A DNA stretch of 64,000 nucleotides from the NCBI RefSeq assembly GCF_010731655.1, contig NZ_AP022619.1, positions 1,612,001 to 1,676,000 on the forward strand, given 5' to 3'. The position numbers and the translations under genes were made by a program. The notes beneath the pieces are model-generated. The model saw only the letters and a list, made by a program, of their open reading frames with translations. It was not told where the DNA came from and made no database searches. The stretch comes from Mycobacterium paraseoulense. GTDB taxonomy: Bacteria; Actinomycetota; Actinomycetes; Mycobacteriales; Mycobacteriaceae. This document shows positions 1 to 7,628 of this stretch, piece after piece. How positions within the stretch are numbered: position 1 is the stretch's first letter; the number at the start of each line of letters is the position of its first letter.

Positions 1-598
1 TCAAGATGACCTCGAACATCTCTGCTCTAGTGGGAACCCTGTCGTCGCTCGCATAGGTGTAGGGAAGGAAGTTGGCAGTCACACCGATGGTCAGCAACAT
101 CACCCGAATATTCAGTCCGGGTCGCGCAGGGGCGAAATCGCTGCCCGCCAAATATGCCTCCAGCGGGTTGACCATGGCTTCTAACGTGGCATCGATTCGC
201 CGTCGAACGTTCTGAACCTCTTCATCGTTCGTCGATTCGGCAATGAGGCGGCCCATCGCCTGCGCGATCGCGCTCTCGTCCGTCAGGAAGTCGAAGAACG
301 CCAGGACGAATCGCCGCAGATGCTCCTCTTCGCTACCACGACTCTGCGCCACGTCAGTCAGCCAGCGGCGGTGTAGCTCGTCCACTGCGTCTAGCAACGG
401 GTTTAGGACCGCCTCGACGAACAGATTTCCTTTCGACTCAAAGTATCGGAAAATCAGGTCGTGTGACACTCCGGCCCGCTCCGCGATCTCGCGGGTGGTG
501 GTGCGATATCCCTGTTCGGCGAACAGCTCGCGCGCCGCATCACGTATCAATCCGGGCGCAGACCCTCGGCGTGCCCGCGGTTTCCGCTCAATCGCCAT
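1..598 (-). CDS. TetR/AcrR-family transcriptional regulator (3' end cut by window edge)
   Basis: The reading frame opens with ATG at 596-598 on the minus strand and runs off the left edge, so about 199 residues are seen and the C-terminus is missing. Residues about 17-60 form the TetR DNA-binding domain: an amphipathic first helix (RDAARELFAEQGY), then the helix-turn-helix TTTREIAERAGVSHDLIFRYF, followed by the usual SKGNLF. The ligand-binding half is a typical all-helical TetR_C-like region with no motif that names an effector. It lies downstream of, and on the same strand as, the Rieske oxygenase gene (77-bp gap), so it may be transcribed with it or from its own promoter in that gap. Family assignment is firm; target and effector are unknown. 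Confidence 0.9.
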   Translation of the reverse strand, partial: MAIERKPRARRGSAPGLIRDAARELFAEQGYRTTTREIAERAGVSHDLIFRYFESKGNLFVEAVLNPLLDAVDELHRRWLTDVAQSRGSEEEHLRRFVLAFFDFLTDESAIAQAMGRLIAESTNDEEVQNVRRRIDATLEAMVNPLEAYLAGSDFAPARPGLNIRVMLLTIGVTANFLPYTYASDDRVPTRAEMFEVIL

Positions 599-675
599 AA
601 GATACGGACTCTATCGGCAAGGCCGCCGATTGGACGCGCCGACGTGCGGGCCGCCCCGGCGCAGCGGCGCCGTTG

Positions 676-1749
676 CTAACCCTCGTTGATCGACAAAGGG
701 CCGTCGGCGCCACGATTGCCGCGCAGGCTGCCGTACTCACCGGGCTTGGGCTGGAAAGTCTGGGCCCAAGTGCGCATCATGCGGAACAGCTTGGCCTCCT
801 GCGTCTGCAGCGACGGCGGCTCGATGAACCGCTGGTGCTGCCAGATCGCGAGATCTTCGGGGAAGACCGATTCGATGGCCTTGATCCTTGCGGAGCGTTC
901 ATCGTCGCTTTCACCATCGACCTTCTCGACGAACAGCGTCTGGCGCAGCGTCGAGGTCTGGGCATCCACCGGCGTAACTGATATCACCGAATGCGTGTTG
1001 TCGCGTCCGGAGAACCGCGTGAACGCCATCCCGATACCCCACTGTTTGAGCGTCACCGTGTCCTCCCGCCGAGGACCGTCGACCTTGCGCTTACCCCGGG
1101 AGTGCACACGCAGCTTGGTCATGAAGGAGGCGTCGGTGACTTGGAAATCCACCAGCGTGGGGAGATCGCGGGTGTGGTGCACGTAGCGGAAATGGATGGG
1201 ATCGACGATGTTCTCGGCGACGACTCGTGGTTCGATGGGCAACTCGCCGTATCCGAAGGCACTGCCTGCGGTTGCCACGTCCCAAAACTCACCTGTGGGG
1301 TACTCATCGCGCAGATCTTCGAACAGATCCGGTACCGACCACGCCGGCGGTTGACCCGCCACGTCGTGCCACAGGTAGATGATGCCGTTGCGCTCGCACA
1401 CGGGCCACGGCTCGATACGCCGTTTACTCGTCCGTCCTTCCGGTACCGCCACGTTCCGCCCGTCCGGTCCCCACGTCCACCCGTGGAACGGGCACACGAT
1501 GCAATCGTCGACCACCCTGCCGCCGTAACCCAGATGCGCGCCGAGGTGCTGGCAGGCCGCCTCCAGACAGCCCAACTCCCCGCCGATCTTCCGGTAGAGG
1601 ACGAGCTCCTGACCGAACACCTTGCGCGGTTTGATATCGCCGGATGCGAGTTCGTGCGACCAGCCAACCACGAACCAACCGCTCGGGGCCATCCACGCCG
1701 GGATCCGCACCTCCGATTCGATGTCGGTCACGGTGATCGGTTTACGCAC
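676..1749 (-). CDS. Rieske [2Fe-2S] ring-hydroxylating oxygenase, alpha-type terminal component
   Basis: This 357-residue protein is a Rieske non-heme iron oxygenase terminal component. The Rieske cluster ligands are seen as C66-x-H68 and C86-x2-H89 (CQH ... CPFH). The mononuclear iron site is seen as D183-x2-H186-x4-H191 (DPIHFRYVH). The size and the single alpha-subunit layout resemble KshA-type and related terminal oxygenases that act on polycyclic or alicyclic CoA-pathway substrates, but the substrate cannot be read from sequence. No beta subunit, ferredoxin or reductase lies beside it, so electrons must come from elsewhere. A TetR gene lies immediately upstream on the same strand, and a palindromic operator-like site sits about 45-65 bp before the start codon, which suggests local repression. 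Confidence 0.9.
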   Translation of the reverse strand: MRKPITVTDIESEVRIPAWMAPSGWFVVGWSHELASGDIKPRKVFGQELVLYRKIGGELGCLEAACQHLGAHLGYGGRVVDDCIVCPFHGWTWGPDGRNVAVPEGRTSKRRIEPWPVCERNGIIYLWHDVAGQPPAWSVPDLFEDLRDEYPTGEFWDVATAGSAFGYGELPIEPRVVAENIVDPIHFRYVHHTRDLPTLVDFQVTDASFMTKLRVHSRGKRKVDGPRREDTVTLKQWGIGMAFTRFSGRDNTHSVISVTPVDAQTSTLRQTLFVEKVDGESDDERSARIKAIESVFPEDLAIWQHQRFIEPPSLQTQEAKLFRMMRTWAQTFQPKPGEYGSLRGNRGADGPLSINEG

Positions 1750-1790
1750 AACAAGCCACCTCTCAAGCGCCTAGATGCTTGAACGTTACG

Positions 1791-1815
1791 ATACTTAGAC
1801 ATATATGTCAAGTAT
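1791..1815. promoter_or_regulatory. Operator-like dyad, site A (ACTTaGACA-TATA-TGTCAAGT)
   Basis: An inverted repeat with half-sites ACTTAGACA (1793-1801) and TGTCAAGT (1806-1813), separated by TATA, is flanked by AT on both sides. The left half has one extra base, but the core GACATATATGTC is perfectly symmetric. It overlaps the last codons of the upstream TetR gene and lies about 45 bp before the Rieske oxygenase start. The same half-site recurs twice at 34.6-34.7 kb beside another, similar TetR. Its role as a TetR operator is inferred. Confidence 0.6.
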
Positions 1816-2422
1816 TTCTGATGAGCGCCCTGACCATCGCGGTGGCGGTGGCGTGCGCCGAATGTCGGCTGGCTCCAGGAGCATCCACGACCGAGGAGAA
1901 CCACAGCGACTCGAGCATCGCTTCGAATGCCAGGCCCTGGGAGACGGGATCGCCGAGCGAGCTTCCGCGGATGCGGTCGATGTTTCGGCCGATGCGGGTC
2001 GCCCACCGCCGTTGCGCCTTCCAGCCGGACTGCTGCAACGTGGGATCGGCAAATGCCGCCTGCCGCCATACCGTGGCGAACGCGCCGAAATCGTCGAAGT
2101 ATGAAAAGAACTCCTCCACGAAAGACGCGAGGTCACGATCATCAGGCTGCTGGGGCAGCGCATCGAACGCCTCGAGGACGAGGCTCAGCTGCTCGACGGA
2201 CCGCTCAGCGACCGCCAGAAACGCATCTCGTTTGGTCGCGAAGTAGACGTAAAAGGTTGGACGGGAAACACCTGCTCGTTTTGTGATCTGCTCGACCCGG
2301 GTGGTCGCATAGCCCAATTCCTGGAAAGTCAGGCGAGCTCCTTCGAGGATCTGCTCCCGAGTCCGATCCGTCTTGGCCCCTGCCGCCCACGGCGGCGTGC
2401 GTTCGCGTGGCTTCATCGCCAT
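1808..2422 (-). CDS. TetR/AcrR-family regulator upstream of the Rieske oxygenase
   Basis: This is a TetR repressor of about 204 residues from the ATG at 2422 (MAMKPRERTP). The frame stays open to another ATG at 2464, giving 218 residues, and neither start has a clear Shine-Dalgarno. The DNA-binding domain contains the helix-turn-helix TTRVEQITKRAGVSRPTFYVYF. The C-terminal half has the pattern EEFFSYFDDFGAFATVWRQA, and a similar pattern (GEYFAFMDRHGAFVFGAWHS) is found in the TetR at 34014-34619, so the two regulators look paralogous. The gene ends inside the dyad at 1791-1815, just before the Rieske oxygenase gene, which is its likely target. The effector is unknown. Confidence 0.9.
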   Translation of the reverse strand: MAMKPRERTPPWAAGAKTDRTREQILEGARLTFQELGYATTRVEQITKRAGVSRPTFYVYFATKRDAFLAVAERSVEQLSLVLEAFDALPQQPDDRDLASFVEEFFSYFDDFGAFATVWRQAAFADPTLQQSGWKAQRRWATRIGRNIDRIRGSSLGDPVSQGLAFEAMLESLWFSSVVDAPGASRHSAHATATAMVRALIRNT

Positions 2423-2547
2423 GAGTGAAGCACACGCCGCGCCGGTCCAGGAGCCGTCGCACATGTCTTCGAAAGTATGGAGCTCAACAGCTATTCAGGT
2501 ACTCGTGCCGCAGCCCGATTCAATCCAACTCACCGACGCTCCTCAGT

Positions 2548-2581
2548 ACATTGCGACCGCCTTCGTCGGCGGTCGCAATGT
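2548..2581 (-). terminator. Strong hairpin, probable transcription terminator without U-tract
   Basis: Two perfectly complementary 14-base arms (2548-2561 and 2568-2581; core CATTGCGACCGCC paired with GGCGGTCGCAATG) enclose the six-base loop TTCGTC. It lies 29 bp after the stop codon of the minus-strand amidohydrolase and before the TetR gene, where a terminator is expected. No T-run follows on the minus strand, as is common for mycobacterial hairpin terminators. A protein operator is the alternative. Confidence 0.6.
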
Positions 2582-2609
2582 GCGAAGGATCCGCTACTGG
2601 TTGGGCGCG

Positions 2610-3893
2610 TTAGTCGCCGGAGTTCACCCGTACCATGCCCTCCAAACCATCTCCGCGGTTGCCCTTTTCATGGTGGGAAAGGGCCTTGATGGAGACGTCG
2701 TGGCCTTCGGCGGCTTTGCGTAGTGCGCCGATGGTGGCTTGTTCGCGGCTGATGTGGGTGAACGGGTCCCAGTGATACCAGCGCATGGCGTTTTCGAAGG
2801 TCATCTTGTTCACCTCGTCATCGGGCACATTGTTCTTTTCGAGCACCTCGTGGAGTTGCTCCGGGGCGCCGGGCCACATGCTGTCCGAATGCGGATAGTC
2901 GGCCTCCCAGCAGATGTTGTCGATACCGATCTGACTGCGCAGCGCCACCCCCACCGGATCGGAGATGAAGCATGTCAGGAAGTGCTCCCGGAACACCTCC
3001 GAGGGCTTCTTCCCGCCGAAGTCTTGGCCTGTCCACGTCGAGTGCATCTCATAGGTGCGATCAGCACGCTCCAAGAAATATGGAATCCAGCCGGTGCCGC
3101 CTTCGGACAGGGCGATCTTGAGGTTGGGGTACTTCTTGATCGGCTTGGACCACAACAGATCCGCCGCGGCCTGCACGATGTTCATCGGCTGCAGCGTGAT
3201 CATCACATCTATCGGCGCATCCGGGGCGGTGATCGCCAGCCGTCCCGACGAGCCGATGTGCACGTTCATCACCGTGTCAGTGTCCACCAGCGCCTCCCAC
3301 AACGGCGTCCAGTAATCGTCGTGGAACGACGGATAGCCCATCGCGGCCGGGTTTTCGGTGAACGTCAACGCGTGCACGCCCCGCTCGGCATTGCGCCGCA
3401 CCTCCTTGGCGCAGGCCTCAGCATCCCAAATGACCGGCAAACACATCGGAATGAACCGCGCCGGATACGCCCCGCACCACTCCTGGACATGCCAATCGTT
3501 GTAAGCCTGCAGGAGTGCGAGAGAAAACTCTGGATCCTCTGTGGCGAACAACCGCCCCGCGAAGCCGGGAAACGACGGAAAGCAGATCGACCCCAGAATG
3601 CCACCGGCGTTCATGTCCTTGACCCGCTCGTCGACCTGCCAGCAGCCGGGCCGGATTTCGTCGAGCCCGGCCGGCTCGATGCCGTACTCTTCCTTCGGCC
3701 GACCGGCCACGGCGTTCAACGCGACGTTGGGGATCACCACATCGCGGAACTGCCAGGTATCCGAGCCATCAGGGTTGTGCACCAGCCGTGGTGCCTCAGC
3801 GAGGTACTTCTTCGGCAGATGGTTCCTGAACATGTCCGGCGGCTCGACAACGTGATCATCAACGCTGATCAGGATCATGTCGTCCTTGTTCAC
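2610..3893 (-). CDS. Amidohydrolase, metal-dependent hydrolase/decarboxylase family (PF04909)
   Basis: This 427-residue protein belongs to the amidohydrolase_2 group, which contains metal-dependent hydrolases and non-oxidative decarboxylases of aromatic acids. The expected barrel metal ligands are visible: D12-x-H14 at the N-terminus (SVDDHVVEP), H212 (NVHIGSSG) and D332 in EADYPHSDSMWP. The start is a GTG preceded by GAAGGAAGG. It is one of four members of this family in the window and is most like the one at 36021-37172, sharing SVDDH..EHP/EPP, LNAVAG and the DYPHSDS motif. A terminator-like hairpin follows it and an AT-rich palindrome lies upstream. The substrate is not known; hydrolysis or decarboxylation of a ring-containing intermediate is an inference. 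Confidence 0.88.
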   Translation of the reverse strand: MNKDDMILISVDDHVVEPPDMFRNHLPKKYLAEAPRLVHNPDGSDTWQFRDVVIPNVALNAVAGRPKEEYGIEPAGLDEIRPGCWQVDERVKDMNAGGILGSICFPSFPGFAGRLFATEDPEFSLALLQAYNDWHVQEWCGAYPARFIPMCLPVIWDAEACAKEVRRNAERGVHALTFTENPAAMGYPSFHDDYWTPLWEALVDTDTVMNVHIGSSGRLAITAPDAPIDVMITLQPMNIVQAAADLLWSKPIKKYPNLKIALSEGGTGWIPYFLERADRTYEMHSTWTGQDFGGKKPSEVFREHFLTCFISDPVGVALRSQIGIDNICWEADYPHSDSMWPGAPEQLHEVLEKNNVPDDEVNKMTFENAMRWYHWDPFTHISREQATIGALRKAAEGHDVSIKALSHHEKGNRGDGLEGMVRVNSGD

Positions 3894-3952
3894 TATGCCG
3901 ACCTTCCTTCAGTTTCAAACGGTGTAGGCACCAGTCTACCGCGCCAACAAGG

Positions 3953-3966
3953 CATATAATTATATG
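3953..3966. promoter_or_regulatory. Perfect AT-rich palindrome CATATAATTATATG
   Basis: This 14-bp perfect palindrome lies 60 bp upstream of the minus-strand amidohydrolase start and 13 bp before the plus-strand luciferase-like pseudogene. Its place in a divergent intergenic region fits an operator for a dimeric regulator. It also contains TATAAT, so it could be a -10 element for either direction. Confidence 0.45.
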
Positions 3967-3979
3967 ATTACGCATTCGG

Positions 3980-4380
3980 TTGTCCGGAGGGCCGATGCCG
4001 TCATCCTCAACCCCAATCAACGTCGGGCTATATTTCGATCTCCGCAATCCACCTCGGCGGCGGCAGGAGCCTGCGCGATTGCACGCCTTCCCACTGGAGC
4101 TGGGCGAGGAAGCCGAACAGCTGGGCGCGCATTCGGTCTGGGTCACCGAGCACCACCAATTCGACGACGGCCACCTCGGCTCGCCGTTGTCGTTCGGGGT
4201 TTCTGAGCTATTTCTGTTGTGAGAAACCACAATCCATGGCTTCGAAGGTGCGGGCGATGATCGGCGACTCTCCCACCCAGACGGTGTTCTTCTGGGCGTC
4301 GCAGGGCGGGATGTCCGAGAAGTGGGCGCTACGGCATGTGCAGACGATCTGCGCGAAGCTCGCACCTTTGCTGAAAGGTC
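3980..4380 (+). pseudogene. Luciferase-like (LLM) flavin-dependent monooxygenase, internally deleted remnant
   Basis: The first part (3980-4200) reads as the N-terminus of an LLM-class F420/FMN-dependent oxidoreductase: INVGLYFDLRNP, then EEAEQLGAHSVWVTEHHQ, the classic first strand and WVTEHH motif. In a different frame, 4236-4380 reads as the extreme C-terminus of the same family (ASQGGMSEKWALRHVQTIC, then KLAPLL). About two thirds of a normal protein of about 330-380 residues, including the barrel core, is missing, and the two parts are out of frame. A 7-bp inverted repeat sits exactly at the junction. No functional product is expected. The remnant converges on the TetR gene that ends at 4379. 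Confidence 0.8.
4198..4228. repeat. Inverted repeat GGTTTCT/AGAAACC at the deletion junction of the LLM remnant
   Basis: GGTTTCT (4198-4204) and AGAAACC (4222-4228) are perfect inverted copies separated by 17 bp that match neither the N-terminal nor the C-terminal coding part. Their place at the breakpoint suggests a deletion scar or a tiny excised-element footprint. Confidence 0.5.
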
Positions 4381-4981
4381 AAGCGACGCCCAGACCACGC
4401 AGTACGAAGCCCAGCAGGTGTTCGACCTCGTCGGCGGCCTCTAGTGTCGACTTCTGATGGAACCGGTCGAGGAGCGCAGCCTCGAAAGCCGCCCGTATCG
4501 ACCGAGCATCCACCTCCGGAGTGCACACGGTGAAGATCCCGTCGGCTTTACCTCGGTGCAGGATCGCAGCGATTGACGCTCGATCGGCCGCCATGACGAT
4601 TTCGAGTTCGCGGGCATAACCCGGAGTGCGCCGCAGCTCCTCGGAGTAGAAAATGGCCACCCTCTTGCGCTTTCGCGGATTCGACACCAGCTCGAACATA
4701 TGCGTCATCCACGACCGCAGGGCCTCAACGGGGGTTTGGGCGCGCGCCACAACCTCGCGCAGCTGCGCCTGCACCGCCTCGCGATCCCTACGGAACATTT
4801 CCAACACAAGATCGTGTTTCGTGCTGAAGTTCCGGTAGAAGGCCCGCGTCCCTAGACCAGCTTCATCGAGTATCTCAGTGATGGATGCCGAGGCGTCGGA
4901 GTTGCGATCCAGACACCGGTAGGCAGCGTCGATGATGTGCTGCCGCTCCGATGAGCGATTGATCGTCCGAGTCTCAGCCAC
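4379..4981 (-). CDS. TetR/AcrR-family regulator coupled to the CoA-transferase gene
   Basis: This 200-residue protein has an N-terminal TetR DNA-binding domain with the helix-turn-helix ASITEILDEAGLGTRAFYRNF and then STKHDLVLEMF. The C-terminal helical domain carries a conserved-looking SNPRKRKRVAIFYSEELRRTPGY segment, which resembles mycobacterial TetR proteins found beside fatty-acid and steroid genes. Its start codon overlaps the end of the CaiB-type CoA-transferase gene by 8 bp, so it is the distal gene of a two-gene transcript and may feed back on that promoter (intergenic region 7431-7628). The effector, perhaps an acyl-CoA, is a guess. Confidence 0.9.
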   Translation of the reverse strand: MAETRTINRSSERQHIIDAAYRCLDRNSDASASITEILDEAGLGTRAFYRNFSTKHDLVLEMFRRDREAVQAQLREVVARAQTPVEALRSWMTHMFELVSNPRKRKRVAIFYSEELRRTPGYARELEIVMAADRASIAAILHRGKADGIFTVCTPEVDARSIRAAFEAALLDRFHQKSTLEAADEVEHLLGFVLRGLGVA

Positions 4982-7430
4982 AATGAATTACACCGGCATC
5001 CTGCCACTTCGCGATTGTCGCGTCATCGTAGCCGAACTCCCGTAGCACCGGGACGGTGTGCTGGCCGGCCAGGCATCCGCCAGGCGCCCTGACCTCCGAC
5101 CGACTGAACCGGACCAATGGCGAAAATCGCAGGTGCTCGTCGAAGACGGGGCTGACGGCAGACACGGTGTATTCCGCCGCCAACTGCGGATCGGTCTGAA
5201 TGAGCCGTGCCGGAGCGCCCTCGTAGAGTTCCACGCACCCAAGACCCGCCGCACCGAGATGCCTTTCCCAGAACACGGCCGGCTCCTTGCTGAAGACAGC
5301 CTCGAGCCGTCCGGCCAAGTCATCGTCGTTGGCCGCACGAGCGCCCGGTGTGGCGAAGCGCTCCTCGTCGAGTTCGGTGAAGTCGCGTAGCGCCTCGACT
5401 AGTGCCGTCCATTCCTTCGGCTGCGGCGCGGCCAGGAAAACGTGTCCCTCGCTGGCGTCATAGATTCGGTACAGCGCCGACAGACCGTTGCCGCCGGGCA
5501 AGGGCACCGCGGCCGCTGGCGCATCCTCGTAATCGACAAGCCAATCGGTCAGCACATGAGTAACGGTGGCTAGCATCGAGGTCCGCAGTTCGTGGAGCGG
5601 TCGGCCCCGGTCACGGCCGACGAGCGCGGTAAGGATCGCCGACGCCACGCTCAGCGCCGCCAAACCGTCGCTTTGCAACTCCGCTGAGGTACCGGCCGTC
5701 GTGATACGGGGCACCTGGTGCATCACTTCATCGAGGGATGACGTCGCACACTCGGCATCGGGTGTGTTGGTCAACGCCACCCCGCCCGCTGCGCTGATAC
5801 TGGGCGCGTAGGCTGGCCGGCTTCCGTAGGGCCCGTCGACTCCGTAGCCCGGTGCCGAGACGTAGATAAGGTCCGGATTGATGGCGCGCAACGCCTCTAC
5901 GCCGATACCCAGTCGATCTGCCACGCCGGCCCGCATGGACTGCAGCACAACGTCGGCCGACGCGACGAGCCGGTGAGCAACCGCGCGTCCCTCGTCGGTG
6001 TGCAGATCGACCTGGATGCTTTCCTTGCCTTGCATCACCTTGGCACCAGCCGCTTCGGGAAACTGCAGAAGGCTCCGGATGTTGTCGCCACCCATGTTCT
6101 CGAACTTGATGACGCGGGCGCCCAGGTCGGCAAGCACGCTGGATGCGTAAGGCGCGGCGAACATCTCGCCGAACTCGAGAATCGTAGTCCCGGTCAATGG
6201 CGGTGTCGATCGTCCCTTCTCGCCGGGATCGGCGACCGCAGCGTCAGCAGACCACTTACCTTGGCGGTCACCCAACAGAGGCGCGGGCGACGGCTGGCGC
6301 AAGAGGCCAGCCGATGTGTGAATCAGCGTGGAGGGTTGGCGGACGGGACCAACCTCGGGATCCTCCACGACGATCGATCGCCTGTCGTGAACCAGCTGGG
6401 GGTGATCGAAAACCTGTGGACCGGAGCGGAACAACTCCGCGCACAGATTGGGATTGTCGTCGAAGATTCGTTGCCATTCGACGAGGGTGCGCTCACCCAC
6501 CTTGGCGAGCATCATCGACCAGAACTCGCGATACAGCTCCGGGCTCTCAAGTACGGGGAAGCCTTTCCACTTCGCGTCTGCGAGAAGCTCCATCATGCCC
6601 AGCTCGGTCAACATCGCGGTGAACAGGTGGGGTTGAACCTGGGCGAACTGCAACCAGTGACCGTCCTTGGTCGGCGCCGACAACAGCGCGAGCAGCATCG
6701 GGCTCTGCGGGGTCCCCTGTTCGGTCCAAGCCTCCACACTGTTGTACGCCTCCGGCCAGCGAATGCCGACGAGTTCCCCGAACCAGGTCCACGCGTCGAT
6801 CGCATGTACACCACGCAGGAGGTCGGCGTCGACGATCTGACCGAGTCCGCTGCGATCCCGCTCGTGCAGCGCCGCGAGAATGCCTTGCACTGCAATGTGT
6901 GCAGCGGCGTAACTCCCATACGGGACTGCGACATACGACGGACGCGGAGGTTGAGCCATCCGGCGCACCGCATGCGACAGACCCGCCTTGGCGAGCACAA
7001 GCCCCTCGTAGCCCTTGAGGTCGCGCCAGGGACCGCTGCGCCCCCAACCGGTGATATGCGCGATCACCAAACGGGGATAACGCGCCAGCAGAGCATTCGA
7101 GTCAATGCCCAGATCGATGAGTGCGGCGGGACTGAACGTCGTGACCAAGACGTCGGCACCGCGCAGGGTCTCATCTAGTTCGGTCGGGCCTTCGGCCGAC
7201 TTGAGATCGAGGACCCGGCTACTCTTGCCGCGCCCGAACGCCGGCCAGCCGCGCAATGCGCGCACCGGACTTCCGCCGGGCGCCTCGACCATCAGAACAT
7301 CCGCACCGGAATCCGCCAGGAACTGCGTGCAGAACGCGCCAGGCAGCGTGGTGGACAGGTCGACGATGCGGATGCCGGCTAGCGGTGTCGTCGCTTCGGG
7401 GGCGGCCTGGTCGCCGACGGGAGAGGACAT
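4974..7430 (-). CDS. Tandem-fused class III CoA-transferase (CaiB/BaiF family)
   Basis: This protein of about 818 residues carries two complete CaiB/BaiF domains. Domain 1 (about residues 15-390) begins GIRIVDLSTTLPGAFCTQFL and has GADVLMVEAPGGSPVR. Domain 2 (about 415-810) begins TTILEFGEMFAAPYASSVL and has LGARVIKFENMGGDNIRS and VSAPGYGVDGPY. Class III CoA-transferases move CoA between organic acids through an aspartyl-CoA intermediate and normally interlock as dimers, so a fusion of two domains could form the dimer within one chain. The start at 7430 is chosen because AAGGAG lies at the right distance; an in-frame ATG-like start at 7472 lacks one. The likely role is CoA activation of a carboxylated catabolite. 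The gene is divergent from the amidohydrolase/thiolase operon. Confidence 0.9.
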   Translation of the reverse strand: MSSPVGDQAAPEATTPLAGIRIVDLSTTLPGAFCTQFLADSGADVLMVEAPGGSPVRALRGWPAFGRGKSSRVLDLKSAEGPTELDETLRGADVLVTTFSPAALIDLGIDSNALLARYPRLVIAHITGWGRSGPWRDLKGYEGLVLAKAGLSHAVRRMAQPPRPSYVAVPYGSYAAAHIAVQGILAALHERDRSGLGQIVDADLLRGVHAIDAWTWFGELVGIRWPEAYNSVEAWTEQGTPQSPMLLALLSAPTKDGHWLQFAQVQPHLFTAMLTELGMMELLADAKWKGFPVLESPELYREFWSMMLAKVGERTLVEWQRIFDDNPNLCAELFRSGPQVFDHPQLVHDRRSIVVEDPEVGPVRQPSTLIHTSAGLLRQPSPAPLLGDRQGKWSADAAVADPGEKGRSTPPLTGTTILEFGEMFAAPYASSVLADLGARVIKFENMGGDNIRSLLQFPEAAGAKVMQGKESIQVDLHTDEGRAVAHRLVASADVVLQSMRAGVADRLGIGVEALRAINPDLIYVSAPGYGVDGPYGSRPAYAPSISAAGGVALTNTPDAECATSSLDEVMHQVPRITTAGTSAELQSDGLAALSVASAILTALVGRDRGRPLHELRTSMLATVTHVLTDWLVDYEDAPAAAVPLPGGNGLSALYRIYDASEGHVFLAAPQPKEWTALVEALRDFTELDEERFATPGARAANDDDLAGRLEAVFSKEPAVFWERHLGAAGLGCVELYEGAPARLIQTDPQLAAEYTVSAVSPVFDEHLRFSPLVRFSRSEVRAPGGCLAGQHTVPVLREFGYDDATIAKWQDAGVIHCG

Positions 7431-7552
7431 TTGATGCAACTCCTTCGAAAAGTCTATTTTCGCCGCTGCCACGATAGGTGTCTGGAGTGACGCGGATTGC
7501 AGCTTAGCTTCTCGCAGCCCGCGAGTTCAACACAGTTTTTCGCGCATCGGCG

Positions 7553-7582
7553 TTGACGCATAGCACCCGGGCGTCCTAACCT
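7553..7582 (+). promoter_or_regulatory. Putative promoter of the 7.6-11.7 kb operon
   Basis: TTGACG (7553-7558) and TAACCT (7577-7582) are separated by 18 bp and resemble SigA-type -35 and -10 boxes (the -10 fits TAnnnT). They lie about 47 bp before the chosen GTG start of the amidohydrolase. No expression evidence is available, so this is a sequence-only guess. Confidence 0.35.
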
Positions 7583-7628
7583 TCTTATGAAAAACAATTT
7601 TTCGGACCGTGCACGGTTGGAGGACCGC

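Noticed and set aside
2739..3959. Plus-strand 406-codon frame
   Set aside because: It mirrors the amidohydrolase on the other strand and its sequence is His/Arg-rich without domain motifs.
5973..7178. Plus-strand 401-codon frame
   Set aside because: It is antisense to the fused CoA-transferase, which shows conserved domains throughout.
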